Counted from the stretch's first letter, positions 17,126-25,375 are shown. The stretch is 42,506 nucleotides of DNA from Lachnospiraceae bacterium (GCA_017619295.1 JAFZSQ010000072.1:1-42506), one strand, 5' to 3'. The notes: generated from the letters alone by a model not told the origin. Translations and numbers: made by a program.

Positions 17126-17968
17126 ATGGAAATAAAATTCACCAAAATGCAGGCCTACGGCAATGATTACGTGTACGTAAACGCCATAGACCAGAAAATT
17201 GATAATCCGAATGAACTGGCAAGAAAGGTTTCCGACAGACATTTCGGAATCGGCTCCGACGGACTGGTGCTTATCTGCGAGTCCGAGCGCTGCGATTTCA
17301 GAATGCGCATGTTTAACCCCGACGGAACGGAGGGGGAAATGTGCGGAAACGCCTTAAGAAGCCTTTCGAAGTTCGTTTACTATCATCACCTCACGGACAA
17401 GACTCACCTTATCATCGAGACCCTCGGTGGTGACCAGGTGGTGGACCTTTTCGTGGAAAACGGCGAGGTGGTCAATATAAGCGCCTGTATCGGGGAACCG
17501 GTTCTTGAAAGCGCAAAGATCCCCGTGAATACCACGGAGGAGAAGTTTATCGATAAGGAAGTATCTATCCTTGGCAAAAACTTCAGAATCTCCTCAGTGT
17601 CCTGGGGCAACCCTCACACAGTGGTTTTTGTGGATGATACCGACAGCTTCGAAGTAGAGAAATACGGGCCGGCAATTGAGAGATTTACTGAGCTTTTTCC
17701 TAAAAAGACTAATGTTTCATTCATCCAGATTCTCGACAGAAAGACCATAAAGATGAGAGAATGGGAGAGAGGCACCGGAGAGACCATAGGCTGTGGCACC
17801 GGGTGCTGTTCTTCAGCGGTAATCGCCAACATCTTAGGCCTTACGGACAGGGAAGTTACGGTTGAGCAAATCGGAGGACCCCTTAAGGTATTGTGGGATG
17901 AAGAGGGCAAGGTACATATGACAGGTCCCTCGTACGTGGTGTACGAAGGCGTGTTTTACGATAAATAA
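17126..17968 (+). CDS. dapF: Diaminopimelate epimerase
   Basis: A 280-residue enzyme converting LL-diaminopimelate to meso-diaminopimelate, the last step before lysine and the direct source of the peptidoglycan cross-linking residue. The two catalytic cysteines are C73 in GEMCGNALRSL and C223 in GCGTGCCSS. Other family elements are MQAYGNDYVYV at the N-terminus, FNPDGTEGEMCGN, WGNPHTVVFVDD and ERGTGET. Length is normal. The next gene is murE, whose DNPR motif marks it as the ligase that uses meso-diaminopimelate, so maker and user of the precursor sit side by side. Confidence 0.95.
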   Translation: MEIKFTKMQAYGNDYVYVNAIDQKIDNPNELARKVSDRHFGIGSDGLVLICESERCDFRMRMFNPDGTEGEMCGNALRSLSKFVYYHHLTDKTHLIIETLGGDQVVDLFVENGEVVNISACIGEPVLESAKIPVNTTEEKFIDKEVSILGKNFRISSVSWGNPHTVVFVDDTDSFEVEKYGPAIERFTELFPKKTNVSFIQILDRKTIKMREWERGTGETIGCGTGCCSSAVIANILGLTDREVTVEQIGGPLKVLWDEEGKVHMTGPSYVVYEGVFYDK

Positions 17969-17990
17969 CCTTAATTTGGAGGTGCATTGT

Positions 17991-19475
17991 ATGATTTTAC
18001 GTGATTTACTTGAAAATGCAGAAGTTTTGTATGTAAACGGAGATGACGACATTGAAATAACCGATGTGGTTTACGACTCCAGAAAGGTTACAAAGGGAAG
18101 CTTGTTTGTGTGCATGAGAGGCTTCGAATCCGATGGCCATCAGTATGCGCTACAGGCTTTGGAAAAGGGCGCGGCGGCCATTGTTGTTGAAGACCTGCCG
18201 CCTTTTGACGCTCAGACCATTGTTCAGGTTCCCGATACAAGAAAGGCTTTGTCAGCAATTGCGGCTTCGTGGTTCGGAAATCCCGCAAAGGATATGAAAC
18301 TCATTGCCTTAACCGGAACCAAGGGCAAAACCACCACATCTTTCATGGTAAAGAAAATCCTTGAAACCGCCGGACATAAGGTTGGTCTTATCGGAACCAT
18401 GGGAGCATTCGTTGGAACCAAGCATATACCGCTTAAAAATACAACTCCGGAGTCATTCGAGCTGCAGTCGCTTTTTGCAAGAATGAAGAAAGCAGGATGC
18501 GATACGATTGTAATGGAGGCCTCATCCCAGGGCTTCAAGCTTCACAGAACCGACGGAATCACGTTCGATTTCGGCGCATTCCTAAATCTTTCACTTGATC
18601 ACGTAAGTCCCGGCGAACACTCATCCTTTGAGGAGTACAAGGCATGCAAGCTCATGATTTTCAACCAGACCAGACATGCCATTGTTAATCTCGACGGCGA
18701 TTACTCCGAGGAATTCATAAAGGCAGCCAAGGACTCCGATGAGGTCAGAGATATTAAACTGGTTTCCACGAGTAAGGATGCCGACCTTAAGGCATCGGAC
18801 GTTAAGGAAATCTGGGAGGGCAACAAATTCGGCGTAACCTACAAGGTTTCGGGATTATATAACGGCGACGTCCTTTTACAGATGCCCGGAATTTTCAACG
18901 TGGAAAACGCACTTGTAGCCATGGCAATTGCCCAGGGAATGGGCGTTACCTTCGAGCAGGCCAAGGAGGCTTTGAGCGAAGTAAGGGTTAAGGGACGTGT
19001 ACAGGTTCTTCCCGTTCCCCCTGAAAAGGGAACCTTCCTTATTGACTATGCCCACAACGCACTTAGCATGGAGAGCATCTTAAAGATGCTTTCGGAATAT
19101 AAGCCAAATCGTTTGATTGTATTGTTTGGCGGCGGCGGAAACAAGCCTGCACAGAGGCGTTACGACATGGGACTTATGGCAGGAAAGTATGCGGATCTTA
19201 CCATACTGACCACCGATAACCCCAGATTTGAGAATCCCGAGTCCATCAACCAGGATATAATAAAGGGCCTTAATGTTCATGAAGGTGAGTACAAGATTAT
19301 CATGGACAGAGCAGCGGCAATAAGGTATTTACTGGACCATTGCAAGGAAAGAGATTTAGTGGCTTTTATCGGCAAGGGACACGAAGAATATCAGGAGATT
19401 TACGGGGTAAAATACCATTTCTCCGAAGAAGAAATAGTTATGGATTATCTCAAACCTGAAGAAGAGGAATTTTAG
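17991..19475 (+). CDS. murE: UDP-MurNAc-tripeptide synthetase, meso-DAP adding
   Basis: A 494-residue cytoplasmic Mur ligase adding the third residue of the peptidoglycan stem peptide. The ATP-binding loop GTKGKTT is at residues 109-115. The central domain carries the ASSQGFKLHR and LNLSLDHVSPGEHSS motifs, and the C-terminal domain has DYAHNALSMESIL and FGGGGNKPAQRR. The specificity motif DNPR at 409-412 indicates meso-diaminopimelate rather than lysine. I chose ATG 17991 because TTTGGAGGTG sits just before it; a TTG at 17976 lies in the ribosome binding region. The stop codon overlaps the terminator hairpin. Confidence 0.95.
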   Translation: MILRDLLENAEVLYVNGDDDIEITDVVYDSRKVTKGSLFVCMRGFESDGHQYALQALEKGAAAIVVEDLPPFDAQTIVQVPDTRKALSAIAASWFGNPAKDMKLIALTGTKGKTTTSFMVKKILETAGHKVGLIGTMGAFVGTKHIPLKNTTPESFELQSLFARMKKAGCDTIVMEASSQGFKLHRTDGITFDFGAFLNLSLDHVSPGEHSSFEEYKACKLMIFNQTRHAIVNLDGDYSEEFIKAAKDSDEVRDIKLVSTSKDADLKASDVKEIWEGNKFGVTYKVSGLYNGDVLLQMPGIFNVENALVAMAIAQGMGVTFEQAKEALSEVRVKGRVQVLPVPPEKGTFLIDYAHNALSMESILKMLSEYKPNRLIVLFGGGGNKPAQRRYDMGLMAGKYADLTILTTDNPRFENPESINQDIIKGLNVHEGEYKIIMDRAAAIRYLLDHCKERDLVAFIGKGHEEYQEIYGVKYHFSEEEIVMDYLKPEEEEF

Positions 19476-19506
19476 GAGAGGCTAAGGCCTCTCCTTTATT
19501 TTTTCA
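19474..19506 (+). terminator. Rho-independent terminator of the dapF-murE unit
   Basis: A 9-bp stem AGGAGAGGC/GCCTCTCCT (19474-19482 with 19487-19495) with loop TAAG is followed by a T-rich run. It begins within the murE stop codon. Confidence 0.88.
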
Positions 19507-19512
19507 GACATA

Positions 19513-19541
19513 TTGAAACGTTTCCAAATGTGTGATAGACT
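19513..19541 (+). promoter_or_regulatory. LacI-gene promoter with overlapping operator palindrome
   Basis: TTGAAA (19513-19518) and TAGACT (19536-19541) are 17 nt apart. The perfect palindrome GAAACGTTTC at 19515-19524, a LacI-family type operator, overlaps the -35 box. The LacI-family protein encoded next, or a CcpA-like protein, would be expected to repress here. Confidence 0.6.
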
Positions 19542-19562
19542 TTATTTTGTGGGAGAAAAAGC

Positions 19563-20564
19563 ATGACTATTAAAGACATTGCCAAAGAAACCGGATATTC
19601 CATCGGAACGGTTTCGAGGGTTCTAAACAATCACCCAAATGTAAGTGAAAAAGCCAGAAAAACCATTATGGAGGCGGTGGACAGACACGGATTTATCCTC
19701 AATGTCAGCGCCAAGAACCTTAAGACGGTGCAGAGCGAGAACATCATCATCGTCGTAAAGGGTACTTTTAATGAGCTTTTCCCTGTGATGGTTCAGCGCA
19801 TTCAGATGTATTTCAGGGAGACAAGATATACCCTGATTACCGAGTACGTGGATGAGGAAGCTGATGAGGTTACAAGAGCAAGACAGGTATGCCTTGAGAA
19901 GAAGGCCATTGGACTTTTGATACTTGGGGGTAACAAGGAAAACTTTGAGAAGGGTTTTGACCGCATTAAGATTCCGGCCGTTTTGGTGACAAACCATGCA
20001 GGCGACTGGGGCTTTGAGAATCTTTCAAGCGTCTCAACTGATGATACCGAGGGCGCAAAGAAAGCAGTGGAGTTCCTTCTTAAGAAGGGCCACAGAAACA
20101 TTGCTCTTTTAGGCGGAACCGTAGGTTCTGACACATCCACTCAAAGGCGCCTTGGCTGGGAGAAGGCTCAGGAGGAATTCGGTATTAAGAAGAAGGACTT
20201 CGGTCCCTGCGTGGGAGGAAGATATTCCTTTGAAGCAGGATACGAGGCCATGAAGAAGCTTCTTAAGAGCGATAAAAAGGTAACCGGAGTATTTGCTCTT
20301 GCGGACGTTATGGCCATTGGAGCCATTTCGGCCATAAGCGATGCAGGCCTCTCAGTACCGGGAGATGTATCTGTAATCGGATATGACGGTATTCCCATCG
20401 GAGCCTATTTTTGCCCGAAGCTTACAACCATCAGGCAAAGCATAGACAAAATCTGTGACAGAAGCTGTGAGATACTGGTTGATTGCCTTGAAAACGAAGG
20501 CAAAACAAGACACGAATTTATTCCCTTTACTTTGGATGAGAGACAAAGTGTAAAGAAAATATAA
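19563..20564 (+). CDS. LacI-family transcriptional regulator, likely for malQ
   Basis: A 333-residue repressor. The N-terminal helix-turn-helix reads TIKDIAKETGYSIGTVSRVLNNHPNVSEKAR, followed by the hinge helix and a periplasmic-binding-protein-like sensor domain (residues 60-330) with the ending region VSVIGYDGIPIGAYFCPKLTTIRQS. GGGAG precedes ATG 19563. It is followed 20 nt later by malQ, so it probably senses a maltodextrin-related sugar and controls starch or glycogen use. An operator-like palindrome in its own promoter suggests autoregulation. The ligand is inferred from context only. Confidence 0.9.
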   Translation: MTIKDIAKETGYSIGTVSRVLNNHPNVSEKARKTIMEAVDRHGFILNVSAKNLKTVQSENIIIVVKGTFNELFPVMVQRIQMYFRETRYTLITEYVDEEADEVTRARQVCLEKKAIGLLILGGNKENFEKGFDRIKIPAVLVTNHAGDWGFENLSSVSTDDTEGAKKAVEFLLKKGHRNIALLGGTVGSDTSTQRRLGWEKAQEEFGIKKKDFGPCVGGRYSFEAGYEAMKKLLKSDKKVTGVFALADVMAIGAISAISDAGLSVPGDVSVIGYDGIPIGAYFCPKLTTIRQSIDKICDRSCEILVDCLENEGKTRHEFIPFTLDERQSVKKI

Positions 20565-20584
20565 TTTATGGAATGGAGATTGCT

Positions 20585-22069
20585 ATGAGACAGAGCGGAA
20601 TTCTAATGCACATTTCATCACTGCCTTCACCATACGGCATAGGCACCATGGGACGTGAAGCCTATGAGTATGTAGATTTCCTGAAAAAGGCGGGACAGAC
20701 CTGCTGGCAGCTTTTGCCAATCAACCCTACGGGCTACGGTGATTCGCCTTATCAGGGTTTATCAACCTATGCAGGCAACCCTTTCCTTATTGATTTTGAT
20801 ATTCTTAAGAATGAGGGACTTTTGGAACAAAGCGAAATCAACAAATACGATTGGGGACAGGATGCTCATCCCTCAAGAGTTGACTACGGTGTAATGTTTG
20901 AGCACCGTATAGAGATTTTGTTTACCGCCTACAACAGATTTGAGAAGACCACAAATCTTGCATATCAAAATTACATTGAAGAAGAGAAGTGGTGGCTTGA
21001 AGATTTTGCCCTCTTCATGGCATTGAAACACCACTATAAATTTGCTCCCTGGAGTAAGTGGCCAAGCGACATCAGACTCAGAAAAGAGAAGGCTTTAAAA
21101 GAAGCCAGAAGAGAGCACGCAAGCGCTATTGAATTCCAGAAGTTTATCCAGTACGAATTCTCAAAGCAATGGGCATTCCTTCGCCGTCACGCTTTCGAGA
21201 ACGGCATAAAGATTATCGGTGATGTGCCCATCTACGTTCCATACGATTCAGCGGACGTATGGTCATGTCCTTCAAACTATCAGCTTGACGCGAAACTCAA
21301 TCCTGTGGTTGTGGCAGGATGTCCTCCTGATGCTTTTGCAAAGACCGGTCAGCTGTGGGGCAATCCCATCTACGACTGGGCAAAGATGAAGGAAGATAAG
21401 TTCAGCTGGTGGGTTAAGAGACTTAAGAAGACAGCACAGTTCTTTGACGTGGTTCGAATCGACCACTTTAGAGGCCTTGAAAGCTACTGGGCTATTCCCT
21501 TCGGCGATGAAACCGCAGAGAACGGCAAGTGGGTAAAGGGCCCCGGCAAAGCACTGATTAATACCATAAAGAAGGAACTGCCCGATGTTTCCTTTATTGC
21601 AGAGGATTTGGGTTTTCTTACACCTGCAGTTAAGAAGCTTCAGAAAGACTCCGGCTTCCCCGGAATGAAGGTTCTGGAATTTGGCTTCGATAACACCGAG
21701 CCCAATGAGTACACTCCCGATGCCTACACAGAAAACTGCGTTTGCTACACAGGCACTCACGATAACGAGACACTTCTTCAGTGGAGCGAGAGAATCGATC
21801 CCAAGTGTGTCAAGTTCATCAGAAAGTATCTGAAGCTCAAAAAGACTGACGACATCTGTGATGCCATCATTAAGGCAGGCATGGAGAGTAAAGCAGATTT
21901 GTTCATGGCCCAGATGCAGGACTACCTTAAGATTGGCGCCGAAGGCCGAATGAACAGACCCAGCATTCTCTGCCCCGACAACTGGGTATGGAGAATGAAG
22001 AAGGGGGAGGACTCCGACGAGCTCGCCGAGAAGATCCTCAAGCTCACCCAAAAATCCAAACGCATTTAG
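20585..22069 (+). CDS. malQ: 4-alpha-glucanotransferase (amylomaltase)
   Basis: A 494-residue GH77 enzyme that transfers alpha-1,4-glucan segments between maltodextrins in the cytoplasm. Catalytic residues align with the family: nucleophile D293 in VVRIDHFRGLESYW, acid/base E340 in FIAEDLG and D393 in GTHDNET. The N-terminus SGILMHISSLPSPYGIGTMG is characteristic. I start at ATG 20585, since TGGAG lies a suitable distance upstream; the in-frame ATG at 20573 overlaps that site. It follows the LacI-type regulator in one transcript. A REP-like repeat overlaps its stop codon. Confidence 0.95.
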   Translation: MRQSGILMHISSLPSPYGIGTMGREAYEYVDFLKKAGQTCWQLLPINPTGYGDSPYQGLSTYAGNPFLIDFDILKNEGLLEQSEINKYDWGQDAHPSRVDYGVMFEHRIEILFTAYNRFEKTTNLAYQNYIEEEKWWLEDFALFMALKHHYKFAPWSKWPSDIRLRKEKALKEARREHASAIEFQKFIQYEFSKQWAFLRRHAFENGIKIIGDVPIYVPYDSADVWSCPSNYQLDAKLNPVVVAGCPPDAFAKTGQLWGNPIYDWAKMKEDKFSWWVKRLKKTAQFFDVVRIDHFRGLESYWAIPFGDETAENGKWVKGPGKALINTIKKELPDVSFIAEDLGFLTPAVKKLQKDSGFPGMKVLEFGFDNTEPNEYTPDAYTENCVCYTGTHDNETLLQWSERIDPKCVKFIRKYLKLKKTDDICDAIIKAGMESKADLFMAQMQDYLKIGAEGRMNRPSILCPDNWVWRMKKGEDSDELAEKILKLTQKSKRI

Positions 22070-22099
22070 GTGCAAGTGGGGACAGGCCCCAATTGCACC
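22069..22099. repeat. REP-like palindrome
   Basis: Arms GGTGCAAGTGGGG (22069-22081) and CCCCAATTGCACC (22087-22099) pair with one mismatch around ACAGG, so the core is in the opposite sense to most copies. Its first base is the last base of the malQ stop codon. Confidence 0.88.
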
Positions 22100-22110
22100 A
22101 ACAAAGTGTC

Positions 22111-22256
22111 GCACATAAAAGGTGCCGATTCATATGTCTCGAGACGCGCTCCCGCTCCACTCCGGGCGTAGCCCTACTAAGCTCGAAAATACCTCGCTAA
22201 GTAGGAACGCCCTGCGAAGGGTCTCTATGACATATGAATCGGCACCTTTTCTGTGC
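22111..22256. mobile_element. MITE-like element, copy 2
   Basis: Terminal inverted repeats of 28 bp with one mismatch (22111-22138 and 22229-22256; 22 bp of this perfect) bound a 146-bp element. The interior is a nested imperfect palindrome. The core (22166-22197) matches the core of the element at 14383-14514 in reverse orientation, while the terminal repeats are unrelated. It sits inside a cluster of REP-like repeats between malQ and the convergent CapA gene. Confidence 0.72.
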
Positions 22257-22279
22257 TCGAATGTGCAAAATGAGGATAT

Positions 22280-22340
22280 GGTGCAGTTGGGGCCTGTCCC
22301 CATCTGCACCGTGCAATTGGGGCCTGTCCCCACTTGCACC
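22280..22340. repeat. REP-like palindromes, tandem pair
   Basis: Two head-to-tail copies lie at 22280-22310 and 22311-22340, both with the core GGGGCCTGTCCCC. The second copy ends at the base adjoining the stop codon of the - strand CapA gene (22341). The arrangement is the same as at the start of the window. Confidence 0.88.
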
Positions 22341-23663
22341 TTATTTGTGGACGAAGTCGAGAGCAGGGCGGTCCATGCGGTAATTGCCCATGATCTGCTC
22401 GGTGTATTCGTTGAGCTTGTCGACGCTTAAGTTGACGCCACCCCAGCCAAGGATTCCGTGCTGTGAAGCAAGGTCCTGATCGTAGTCAGCAAGGTAGTAT
22501 ACTTTCTGGAACTTTAAGGGTCCGTAGGTGTAGTGGTCAACCATGGGGATTACACCGCAACGGGGCTCGTCAAGGTAGATGCCGTCCTCGGTTACGTGGA
22601 AGACTACCCATGCCATTTCCTCAAGCATTGTGATGTCCTGCTGCTGAGTGGATACGTAGTTTCCGAGTGAGTAGTAGCAAAGACATCTGTTTCCGTTGGG
22701 GGATTCGATAACTTCTACAGGCTGAGGAACGTGAGGGTGTGTACCTATAATAAGGTCTGCACCTGCTTCTGTGATGGCGAGAGCCATCTGCTTCTCCACA
22801 TCGGTGGGTGTGGTGGTGTACTCAATTCCCCAGTGAGGGCAAACGATGACGATGTCGGCCATGGTCTTGGCAAGGGCGATGTCGTCAAGGACTTCCTGGC
22901 GGATGTTGTTGAAGTCAAGCATTCTGGAACCGTCCCAGGGACAAAGGGTTCCGAAGTAGTTCTCGAATCCGTTTGGAAGTGAAGCCATGTTACAGCTGTA
23001 TGTGTAGTTTAAGATTGCGAATTTGAAGCCCTCCACCTCGATGATGGGGATTCTGGGCTCTGTGGGCTCTGTTCCGTCGTAGAGACCGCACAAAAGAGCA
23101 TCGGGCTGTGTCTGCCAGTACGCGTAAGCGTTCTTCATTCCGTCAACGCCCATATCGGCTACGTGGTTGGTTGCTGCAAGGATAACATTGAATCCTGCCT
23201 TAACCAGGGCATCACCCACTTCAGTAGGTGAGTTGAATGAAGGATATCCTGAAGCACCCTTCTCGTTTCCGCCAAAGATGGTCTCCTGGTTGATGATCTT
23301 GATATCACACATATCAAGGGCATCTGCAATACCGGTGTAAAGGTGGTCGAAGTTGTATCCGCCGCCTTCCTGTACGCCTGAGTTGATGACGCCCATGTGA
23401 AGAAGGTCATCGCCGACTGCCATAAGTCTGATGTCGTATTCCTCAAAGGGAGGAGGCGTAGGAGTGGGTGAAGGGATTTTGTAATCCTTGGTAACCGTTG
23501 CAATTTCCTTAGCGGTTACAAGCTGCTCTTCGGTGAGCTCGATTTCCTTATCGGATGAGCCTAAAGACTCCAGCTTATCCATGTTTAATACGAAGAAAAT
23601 TCCTGCTCCTCCGAGAGTAAGTATTAATAATATTATCAGTATTCTAACTATCTTTTTTCCCAT
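22341..23663 (-). CDS. CapA-family (poly-gamma-glutamate synthesis type) protein
   Basis: A 440-residue protein with one N-terminal membrane segment (about residues 4-26), a linker with a Pro/Thr-rich patch (SPTPTPPPFE), then a calcineurin-like metallophosphatase fold of the PGA_cap family. Expected motifs are visible: LMAVGDDLLH, NQETIFGG, ATNHVADMGVDG, VCPHWGIEY and IIGTHPHVPQPVE. CapA proteins help make or export poly-gamma-glutamate; many stand-alone copies in gut Firmicutes have unknown roles. I start at ATG 23663; a TTG at 23684 is also in frame but lies in the ribosome binding region. No capB or capC neighbour is present, so capsule synthesis should not be assumed. Confidence 0.85.
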   Translation of the reverse strand: MGKKIVRILIILLILTLGGAGIFFVLNMDKLESLGSSDKEIELTEEQLVTAKEIATVTKDYKIPSPTPTPPPFEEYDIRLMAVGDDLLHMGVINSGVQEGGGYNFDHLYTGIADALDMCDIKIINQETIFGGNEKGASGYPSFNSPTEVGDALVKAGFNVILAATNHVADMGVDGMKNAYAYWQTQPDALLCGLYDGTEPTEPRIPIIEVEGFKFAILNYTYSCNMASLPNGFENYFGTLCPWDGSRMLDFNNIRQEVLDDIALAKTMADIVIVCPHWGIEYTTTPTDVEKQMALAITEAGADLIIGTHPHVPQPVEVIESPNGNRCLCYYSLGNYVSTQQQDITMLEEMAWVVFHVTEDGIYLDEPRCGVIPMVDHYTYGPLKFQKVYYLADYDQDLASQHGILGWGGVNLSVDKLNEYTEQIMGNYRMDRPALDFVHK

Positions 23664-23701
23664 GTAAAAATTCTGTCCTCTCAATAAAATACATCCCTAT
23701 C

Positions 23702-23730
23702 AGTATAATGTCTTTATATCATTTTTGCAA
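23702..23730 (-). promoter_or_regulatory. Predicted promoter of the CapA-like gene
   Basis: On the - strand, TTGCAA (23725-23730) and TATACT (23702-23707) are separated by 17 nt. The start codon is about 40 nt downstream. Confidence 0.65.
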
Positions 23731-23754
23731 AGAAAATCTCAAAAGTGAACACGG

Positions 23755-23783
23755 TTGCAAATCTTCCCCTGTAGTGTTAAAAT
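23755..23783 (+). promoter_or_regulatory. Predicted rnpB promoter
   Basis: TTGCAA (23755-23760) and TAAAAT (23778-23783) are 17 nt apart, placing the transcription start near 23790, exactly where the RNase P RNA terminal helix begins. Confidence 0.72.
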
Positions 23784-23789
23784 CTCTGT

Positions 23790-24130
23790 GTTGTAAGCAG
23801 GATGAACGATCGCGGCCCCGCGTGCGGGGGTGAGGAAAGTCCGGGCTTCACAGGGCAGGATGCCGGATAACGTCCGGTGGAGGTGACTCCCAGGCCAGTG
23901 CAACAGAAAAGAAACCGCCGGTTTTACCGGTAAGGGTGGAATGGCGGTGTAAGAGACCACCGCACCTTTGGTAACAAAGGTGGCTGTGTAAACCCCATCC
24001 GAAGCAAGACAAATAGGGAACTATGGGTGCCCTGCCCGTTCCCAGGTAAGTCGCTTGAGGCTGTCGGTAACGGCAGTCCTAGATAGATGATCGTTCTCGA
24101 CATAACCCGGCTTACAGTTCTGCTTACAAC
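23790..24130 (+). ncRNA. rnpB: RNase P RNA (catalytic subunit)
   Basis: The conserved elements occur in order: GAGGAAAGTCCGGGCTTC near 23831, a CAGGGCAGGATGCCGG segment, ACAGAAA, GGTAAGGGTGGAA, GTAAGAGACCACC, and near the 3' end AGATAGATGATCG and ACATAACCCGGCTTAC. The ends pair as helix P1: bases 23790-23800 are the exact complement of 24120-24130, which sets the boundaries at about 341 nt. This RNA removes 5' leaders from precursor tRNAs together with the RnpA protein, which is not encoded in this window. Confidence 0.96.
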
Positions 24131-24190
24131 TTATTAGAAGAAACAAATCATTTTATATAAAGTAGGAAAATGAAAGAAGGAGAAGAAGAG

Positions 24191-25375
24191 ATGACAAAAA
24201 TTGATATTTTTTCAGGCTTTTTAGGAGCAGGTAAGACTACTCTTATCAAGAAGCTCTTAAAGGAAGCTTTGGCAGGAACGAAGGTAGTTCTCATAGAAAA
24301 CGAGTTCGGCGAAATCGGCGTGGACGGCGGATTCTTAAAGGAGGCAGGCATTCAGATCAAGGAGATGAACTCCGGATGTATCTGCTGCTCACTTGTTGGT
24401 GATTTCGGTGCATCTTTAAAGGAAGTTTTGGACACATATGAGCCCGACAGAATTCTTATCGAGCCCTCAGGTGTAGGTAAGCTTTCCGATGTTATCAAGG
24501 CAGTTCAGAAGGTGGACAGCGGCAAGGAAGTTGTTCTTAACTCAGCTGTAGCTGTTGTTGATGCCAAGAAGTGCAAGATGTATCTTAAGAACTTCGGTGA
24601 GTTCTTCGTTAACCAGATTGAGGCTGCAGGCACAATTATCTTAAGCAGAAGCCAGGATATGACAGAGGAGAAACTCTTAGAGGTTGTTGCTATGATTAAG
24701 GAACACAACGATCATGCAACAATTATCACAACCCCTTGGGATGACCTTAAGGGAGAGGATATCCTCGCTACCATAGAGAGCAAGAATCAGATGGAGGAAG
24801 ACCTCCTCCATGAAGTAGAAGAGCATCATCACCATCACCACGATGACGATGATGACGACGATGAGGAGTGCTGCTGTCACCACCATCACGACGACGATGA
24901 TGATGACGATGACGAGCATGAGCACCATCACCACCACCATCACGACGACGATGATGATGACGATGACGAACATGAGCACCATCATCACCACCATCACCAT
25001 GACGATGATGACGACGATGACGACGAGGAATGCTGCTGTCACCATGATCACGATCATGACCACGAGCATCACCATCATCATCACCATCACGGTCATGACG
25101 CAGATGAAGTATTCACAAGCTGGGGCCTTGAGACTCCCGCCAAGTACTCCAAGGAAGACATCGAGCACATCCTTGGCGAGCTGGACAGAAGTGTATACGG
25201 CTTAGTTCTTAGAGCAAAGGGCATGGTTCCTTCAGAAAACGGCGAATGGATTTACTTTGACTATGTTCCCGAAGAGAGCGATGTAAGAGTTGGAGCTCCA
25301 CAGGTTACAGGTAAGTTCTGCGTAATCGGATCCAAACTTAACGAGGACAAGCTTGAAGAGCTTTTTGCCAAATAA
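24191..25375 (+). CDS. G3E (CobW/ZNG1-type) GTPase with long His/Asp/Cys-rich insert
   Basis: A 394-residue P-loop GTPase of the G3E family, whose members insert or deliver metal ions. The P-loop is GFLGAGKTT at residues 9-17, the metal-binding CxCC is C63-I-C65-C66, and the family Glu-rich switch (ENEFGEIGVDGG) lies between. The usual NKxD guanine motif is replaced by SRSQD in TIILSRSQDM. Residues 212-305 are almost only His, Asp, Glu and Cys. The C-terminal domain (about 309-394) is the CobW_C type. ATG 24191 is preceded by AGAAGGAG; an ATG at 24170 is weaker. The metal is unknown: zinc, nickel or cobalt are all plausible. Confidence 0.88.
   Translation: MTKIDIFSGFLGAGKTTLIKKLLKEALAGTKVVLIENEFGEIGVDGGFLKEAGIQIKEMNSGCICCSLVGDFGASLKEVLDTYEPDRILIEPSGVGKLSDVIKAVQKVDSGKEVVLNSAVAVVDAKKCKMYLKNFGEFFVNQIEAAGTIILSRSQDMTEEKLLEVVAMIKEHNDHATIITTPWDDLKGEDILATIESKNQMEEDLLHEVEEHHHHHHDDDDDDDEECCCHHHHDDDDDDDDEHEHHHHHHHDDDDDDDDEHEHHHHHHHHDDDDDDDDEECCCHHDHDHDHEHHHHHHHHGHDADEVFTSWGLETPAKYSKEDIEHILGELDRSVYGLVLRAKGMVPSENGEWIYFDYVPEESDVRVGAPQVTGKFCVIGSKLNEDKLEELFAK
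24821..25105 (+). repeat. In-frame His/Asp/Cys repeat array inside the G3E GTPase
   Basis: The array alternates blocks of 4-8 His and 7-8 Asp, interspersed with EHE and two EECCC units. Codons alternate CAC/CAT and GAC/GAT, giving tandem near-identical DNA segments that could expand or contract by slippage. Confidence 0.9.

Noticed and set aside
21272-22114. A 280-codon - strand open frame across the malQ 3' half
   Set aside because: malQ has all catalytic motifs in the + frame; the antisense product matches nothing I recognise and would begin inside a REP-like repeat.
22069-22340. Cluster of short repeats considered as a CRISPR array
   Set aside because: The repeats are palindromic, spaced irregularly, include direct tandem copies with no spacer, and no cas genes are near.
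22341-23663. Calling a poly-gamma-glutamate capsule locus
   Set aside because: Only a CapA-like gene is present, with no capB, capC or other capsule genes in the window.
24677-25168. A 163-codon - strand open frame rich in Met and Val
   Set aside because: It is the antisense of the His/Asp codon repeats in the G3E GTPase; the composition (runs of Val, Met, Ile) is a by-product of CAC/CAT and GAC/GAT codons, and it has no credible start signal.
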